Shown here one piece after another: positions 60,839-64,000 of a stretch of 64,000 nt of DNA. How positions within the stretch are numbered: position 1 is the stretch's first letter; each line of letters starts with the position of its first letter. Origin of the DNA: Alphaproteobacteria bacterium SO-S41 (GTDB lineage Bacteria; Pseudomonadota; Alphaproteobacteria; Micropepsales; Micropepsaceae); the NCBI GenBank assembly GCA_019670725.1, contig AP024629.1:3658001-3722000 (forward strand), given 5' to 3'. Under the pieces are notes generated by a model that saw nothing but the letters and a program-made list of their open reading frames with translations, was not told where the DNA came from and made no database searches. The translations under genes and the position numbers were made by a program.

Positions 60839-61174
60839 ATGCTTAACTATTCAGATATCGGCGAAAGCCTCCGCGCCATCGCCGATCCGACGAGGGGGAT
60901 GATCGTCGATCAGCTCTGCCGCGGTCCGGCCACGGTGAGCGAACTCGCCGCCCCCTTCGCGCTGACCTTCGCGGCCGTCGTCCAGCACATCCAGGTGCTG
61001 GAGCACGCCGGCATCGTGGTCAGCCAGAAGGTCGGACGCGTCCGCACCTGCCGGCTGGAACCCAAGGGCCTCGCGCCGCTCGCCAAGTGGATCGAGCAGC
61101 GCCGCACGATGGTCGAGCGCCAGCTCGACCGGCTCGCCGCCTATCTCAACGAAGAGGATGCAAAGGACACATGA
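60839..61174 (+). CDS. ArsR-family transcriptional regulator
   Basis: 111 residues from the ATG at 60839; a TTG twelve codons earlier is unlikely. The winged helix-turn-helix is 'SLRAIADPTRGMIVDQLCRGPATVSELAAPFALTFAAVVQHIQVLEHAGIVVSQKVGRVRTCRL' in outline (about 7-70), matching the SdpR/ArsR subgroup. There is one Cys (about 26) in the recognition region and no CxC metal site, so metal sensing is doubtful. Its stop overlaps the start of the next gene (ATGA). ArsR-SRPBCC pairs of this kind are very common, with the regulator controlling both genes. Confidence 0.93.
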   Translation: MLNYSDIGESLRAIADPTRGMIVDQLCRGPATVSELAAPFALTFAAVVQHIQVLEHAGIVVSQKVGRVRTCRLEPKGLAPLAKWIEQRRTMVERQLDRLAAYLNEEDAKDT

Positions 61175-61623
61175 TCGAACTCGCCCATCACACCTTCACT
61201 GTCGAGCGCGTGTATCCGCAATCGCCCGCCAAAGTGTTTCGCGCGCATGCCGACACGGCCGCCAAGCGGCGCTGGTTCGCGGAAAGCACAGGCTTCATCA
61301 TCGACAGCTACAGCCTCGACTTCAAGGTCGGCGGCTGGGAACGCACGCGCTTTCGCTACGGCGAAGACGGCCCGCCGATGACGAATGACTGCGTCTATCA
61401 CGAGATCGCCGCGAATGAGCGCATGGTCTTCTCATATGCGATGACGATCGGCGGCGCGCCGCTTTCGGTCTCGCTATCGACGACCGAACTCCATGCCGAG
61501 GGCAAGGGCACGCGGCTCGTCTTCACCGAGCAGATCGTCCACTACGGCGAGCAGGACATCGAAGGCCGCAAGGACGGCACGCGGCAGTTGTTCGAGCGGC
61601 TAGCCGCCGAACTCAACCGCTGA
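61171..61623 (+). CDS. SRPBCC (AHSA1-like) protein
   Basis: 150 residues from the ATG at 61171, coupled to the ArsR gene by a 4-bp overlap; a longer in-frame reading from 61087 lies inside that gene. The AHSA1/START-like fold is suggested by 'FTVERVYPQSPAKVFRAHADTAAKRRWFAES' in outline, 'SYSLDFKVGGWERTRFRYGEDG' and '[34 protein letters not shown]' in outline. Such proteins bind small hydrophobic ligands in a central cavity. The ligand is unknown. Its end overlaps the phosphatase gene on the other strand by 11 bp. Confidence 0.92.
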   Translation: MIELAHHTFTVERVYPQSPAKVFRAHADTAAKRRWFAESTGFIIDSYSLDFKVGGWERTRFRYGEDGPPMTNDCVYHEIAANERMVFSYAMTIGGAPLSVSLSTTELHAEGKGTRLVFTEQIVHYGEQDIEGRKDGTRQLFERLAAELNR

Positions 61624-62053
61624 AGCGCGCCTTGATCTTCTTCAGCAAGGCATCGCGCACGCCGCGATAGGCGTCCAGCCGCTGGTCGCGCGAGCCTTCA
61701 TGCGCGGTCGGGTCCATGGTCGGCCAGTATTCCGCATCGACCGCCATCACGCGGGTGAATTCCAGCGCCTTGTGATGGGCCTCGGGCGAGAGCGAGACGA
61801 TGAGATCGAAGGACGAGTCGTCGAGCTGGTCGAAGGTCTTGGGCTTGTAGGTGTGGATGTCGATGCCGATCTCGCCGAGCACTTCGACCGCCAGCGGGTC
61901 CAGCTCGCCCGCCTTCAACCCTGCGGAATCCACGAAGGCATGCTTGCCGTAGAGGTGGCGCATGATCGCTGCCGCCATCGGCGAACGGACGGCGTTAAAG
62001 GTGCAGGCGAAGAGCATGGCATCCGGCAGGTCTTCGCCGTTCGGCCCCTTCAT
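61613..62053 (-). CDS. Low-molecular-weight protein tyrosine phosphatase-like protein
   Basis: 146 residues from the ATG at 62053. The P-loop is C-T-F-N-A-V-R-S-P (about 17-25), fitting C-x5-R-S. '[36 protein letters not shown]' in outline follows, and the acid residue lies in '[10 protein letters not shown]' (about 113-122). This is the arsenate-reductase/LMW-phosphatase family member conserved in the alphaproteobacterial hisD-infA block. It overlaps the UPF0262 gene (ATGA). Its own substrate is unknown. Confidence 0.93.
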   Translation of the reverse strand: MKGPNGEDLPDAMLFACTFNAVRSPMAAAIMRHLYGKHAFVDSAGLKAGELDPLAVEVLGEIGIDIHTYKPKTFDQLDDSSFDLIVSLSPEAHHKALEFTRVMAVDAEYWPTMDPTAHEGSRDQRLDAYRGVRDALLKKIKARFSG

Positions 62054-62538
62054 GACCGGCCGGATTCGTCCCGCGCATGCAGCGCGCAGATGAGCGTAAA
62101 GAGCCGCCGCGCCGTATCGAAGTCGAGTTCGATCTTGTCTTTGAGCCGTTCCAGCAGCACTTCGCTGCCTTCGTTGTGCAGACCCCGCCGCCCCATGTCG
62201 ATCGCCTCGATCTGCGAGGGCGCCGCGGTCTTGATCGCAGAATAGTAGCTTTCGCAGATGAAGAAATAATCCTTCACGATGCGGCGGAACGGCGTCAGCG
62301 ACAGGACGAGCCGGCCATGCGGTTCGCGCGCTTCGGTCAGCACATCGAACACCAGCCGCCCGTCTTCCAGCGCGAGGCGCAGCACATAGGGCCCGCCCGG
62401 CGAGCCCTTGGGCTTGAAGGAGTTGGCCTCCAGCAGGTCGAAGATCGCGACGCGGCGCTCGTGGTCGACATCCGGCCCGCGCGACTGGATCGACGCCTCG
62501 TCCAGCTCGATATCGGCGAGGCGAAAATTGTCGCTCAT
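62050..62538 (-). CDS. UPF0262 family protein
   Basis: 162 residues from the ATG at 62538, overlapping the hisD stop by 4 bp. The reading '[36 protein letters not shown]' in outline, '[23 protein letters not shown]' and '[38 protein letters not shown]'-like end are those of UPF0262, an alphaproteobacterial family of unknown function found between hisD and the phosphatase gene. There is no signal or membrane span. Its conserved place suggests a housekeeping role. Confidence 0.94.
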   Translation of the reverse strand: MSDNFRLADIELDEASIQSRGPDVDHERRVAIFDLLEANSFKPKGSPGGPYVLRLALEDGRLVFDVLTEAREPHGRLVLSLTPFRRIVKDYFFICESYYSAIKTAAPSQIEAIDMGRRGLHNEGSEVLLERLKDKIELDFDTARRLFTLICALHARDESGRS

Positions 62539-63827
62539 CGGTTGAGCCGGATCGCGACGCTGCGCGCATGCGCCGGCAGGCCTTCGGACCCCGCCAGCGT
62601 CACCGCCGCCGGGCCGATCTCGCTCAAAGCCTCCGCCGAGCATTGCACCAACGTCGTCCGCTTCATAAAGTCGAGCACGCCGAGCCCGCTGGCGAACCGC
62701 GCGGTGCGCGAGGTCGGCAAGACGTGGTTCGGCCCAGCGACATAGTCGCCGATCGCTTCGGGCGTATGACGGCCGAGGAAGATTGCACCGGCATGGCGTA
62801 CGCGCGCGGCTAGCGCTTCGGGATCGGCGACGGCGAGTTCCAGATGTTCCGGCGCGATGGCGTCGACCAGCGCCGGCGCTTCGTCGAGCGAGCGTACGAG
62901 GATGACCGCGCCGTTGGCGTCCCAGCTCGCCCGCGCGGTGCCTTCACGCAACGAGCCCGTGAGTTCGCTCTCGATCGCCCGCAGCACCGCACGCGCGAAG
63001 GCGGCATCATCGGTGATGAGGATCGCCTGCGCGCTCGCGTCGTGCTCGGCCTGGCTGAGGAGGTCGGCGGCGATCCAGGCGGGATCGTTGTCGCCATCCG
63101 CGACGACCAGGATTTCCGACGGCCCCGCGATCATGTCGATGCCGACCTGGCCGAAGACGCGGCGCTTGGCGGCAGCGACATAGGCATTGCCGGGGCCGGT
63201 GATCTTGTCGACGGGGCGGATCGTTTGCGTCCCATAGGCGAGCGCCGCCACCGCCTGCGCCCCGCCGATGCGGTAGATCTCGGAGACGCCCGCCAGTTTC
63301 GCCGCCGCGAAGACCAGCGGGTTCAGCGCGCCGTCCGGCGTCGGCACGACCATGGCGATGCGCTGCACGCCCGCCACCACGGCCGGGATGGCGTTCATCA
63401 GCACGCTCGAGGGATACGACGCCGTGCCGCCGGGGACGTAGATCCCTGCCGCGTCCACCGCCGTCCACCGCACGCCGAGGCGCACGCCGGCTGCGTCGGT
63501 ATAGTCGATCGCCCCCGGCAACTGCTTTTCATGGAAACTGCGGATGCGCTCCGCCGCGATACCGAGCGCCGCCAGTGCCTCCGCCGAGGCGCCAGACGCC
63601 GCCGCATCGATCTCTGCCGCGCTCATGCGCAGCGTCTCCGAGGTCAACGTCAGCCGGTCCCAGCGCGCCGTGTACTCCAGCACCGCCGCATCGCCGCGCG
63701 CCCGGACATCCGCGATGATCGCGGCCACGGCGGCATCGACATCCTCTTCCGCCTCGCGGGCGAGGTGGAGCAGATGCTCGAATTCCGCGGCAAAACCGGG
63801 ATCGCTGGTCGCAAGACGGAGAGCCAT
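62535..63827 (-). CDS. hisD: Histidinol dehydrogenase
   Basis: 430 residues from the ATG at 63827; a longer reading to 63863 lacks similarity. HisD catalyses the last two oxidations of histidine synthesis with NAD and zinc. Landmarks are '[23 protein letters not shown]' (about 116-138), '[36 protein letters not shown]' in outline, '[15 protein letters not shown]' (about 228-242), '[12 protein letters not shown]' (about 250-261, zinc ligands), 'EHLEL' and '[20 protein letters not shown]'. It starts the co-directional series hisD-UPF0262-phosphatase, joined by ATGA overlaps. hisG is not upstream in the visible sequence. Confidence 0.97.
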   Translation of the reverse strand: MALRLATSDPGFAAEFEHLLHLAREAEEDVDAAVAAIIADVRARGDAAVLEYTARWDRLTLTSETLRMSAAEIDAAASGASAEALAALGIAAERIRSFHEKQLPGAIDYTDAAGVRLGVRWTAVDAAGIYVPGGTASYPSSVLMNAIPAVVAGVQRIAMVVPTPDGALNPLVFAAAKLAGVSEIYRIGGAQAVAALAYGTQTIRPVDKITGPGNAYVAAAKRRVFGQVGIDMIAGPSEILVVADGDNDPAWIAADLLSQAEHDASAQAILITDDAAFARAVLRAIESELTGSLREGTARASWDANGAVILVRSLDEAPALVDAIAPEHLELAVADPEALAARVRHAGAIFLGRHTPEAIGDYVAGPNHVLPTSRTARFASGLGVLDFMKRTTLVQCSAEALSEIGPAAVTLAGSEGLPAHARSVAIRLNR

Positions 63828-63889
63828 GGCGCCAGATGTGCCGGAGGCGCGGCGGCGGATCAATGGTCAAGGCGCGCGGAACCATTGCT

Positions 63890-63999
63890 CCATAAACAGG
63901 TTATATGGGCTAGATATGATCTATTTATGGATCGTCACTTTACATAGCATCCTAGTTGATCTATAAACGTCCCAAGAATGCACAATATGATCTATTTAT
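63890..63999. repeat. AT-rich repeats upstream of hisD
   Basis: A perfect 15-bp direct repeat, ATATGATCTATTTAT, occurs at 63914-63928 and 63985-63999. A third GATCTAT is at 63959-63965. CCATAAACAG (63890-63899) and CTATTTATGG (63921-63930) form a 10-bp inverted repeat with one mismatch. The stretch from about 63880 is strikingly AT-rich next to the GC-rich genes and continues past the window edge. It may be the hisD promoter/operator region or the edge of foreign DNA. Confidence 0.75.
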
Positions 64000-64000
64000 A

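Overview
The window is GC-rich and looks like chromosomal DNA of an alphaproteobacterium. The best evidence is at the right end, where hisD, a UPF0262 gene, a low-molecular-weight phosphatase, infA, maf, an RNase E/G gene and yacG lie in the order typical of that class. UPF0262 proteins are, to my knowledge, confined to Alphaproteobacteria. The T6SS type (TagJ, PpkA/PppA/TagF, TssM with an intact Walker A, TssL with an OmpA-like tail, no TssJ seen) fits too. I cannot name a genus.

Region 1 (1-19749) is most of a type VI secretion locus. Minus strand: tssA, tssB, tssC, two hcp genes and the first codons of tagJ, which runs off the left edge. Plus strand: vgrG, an unrecognised gene and the FHA gene tagH. 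Minus strand again: tssK, tssL, tssM, tagF, pppA and ppkA, closely packed or overlapping. tssE, tssF, tssG and tssH are not seen and may lie left of the window. A kinase, a phosphatase, TagF and an FHA protein point to threonine-phosphorylation control. The same short Arg-Thr-x-(I/V)-(I/V) motif occurs in the kinase N-terminus (twice) and at the TssL N-terminus. The kinase also has a periplasmic region of three tandem repeats, each with a cysteine pair.

Region 2 (19957-33996) is a surface-polysaccharide export and assembly locus: three KpsE-like chain-length/export proteins, a KpsT-like ATPase, a Wza/KpsD-like outer-membrane lipoprotein, four GT4 glycosyltransferases, one GT2 glycosyltransferase with a decayed extra GT2 domain, and one unrecognised protein. 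No KpsM permease, KpsC/S or Wzx/Wzy gene is present.

Region 3 (34213-49539) is metabolic: a serine hydrolase with a glyoxalase, a dienelactone hydrolase, an acyl-CoA ligase, two ACAD10/11-like acyl-CoA dehydrogenases, a CurA-like reductase beside a MarR regulator, a TonB receptor divergent from a flavin monooxygenase with a palindrome between them, a DoxX protein, a ClpP-fold protein and a DUF4405 membrane protein. Degradation of a lipid or aromatic compound via CoA thioesters is plausible, but the substrate is unknown.

Region 4 (49609-64000) is the conserved block from tRNA-Phe to hisD, apparently interrupted twice: by katG, an autotransporter, a VOC protein and an enoyl-CoA hydratase between tRNA-Phe and yacG, and by a methyltransferase/Rrf2/Nudix/ArsR/SRPBCC group between infA and the phosphatase gene. 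The right edge is an AT-rich, repeat-bearing region upstream of hisD, with no hisG visible.

The only stretch over 300 bases without a protein or RNA gene is 49685-49996, which is described below. All assignments are by reading; no database search was run.
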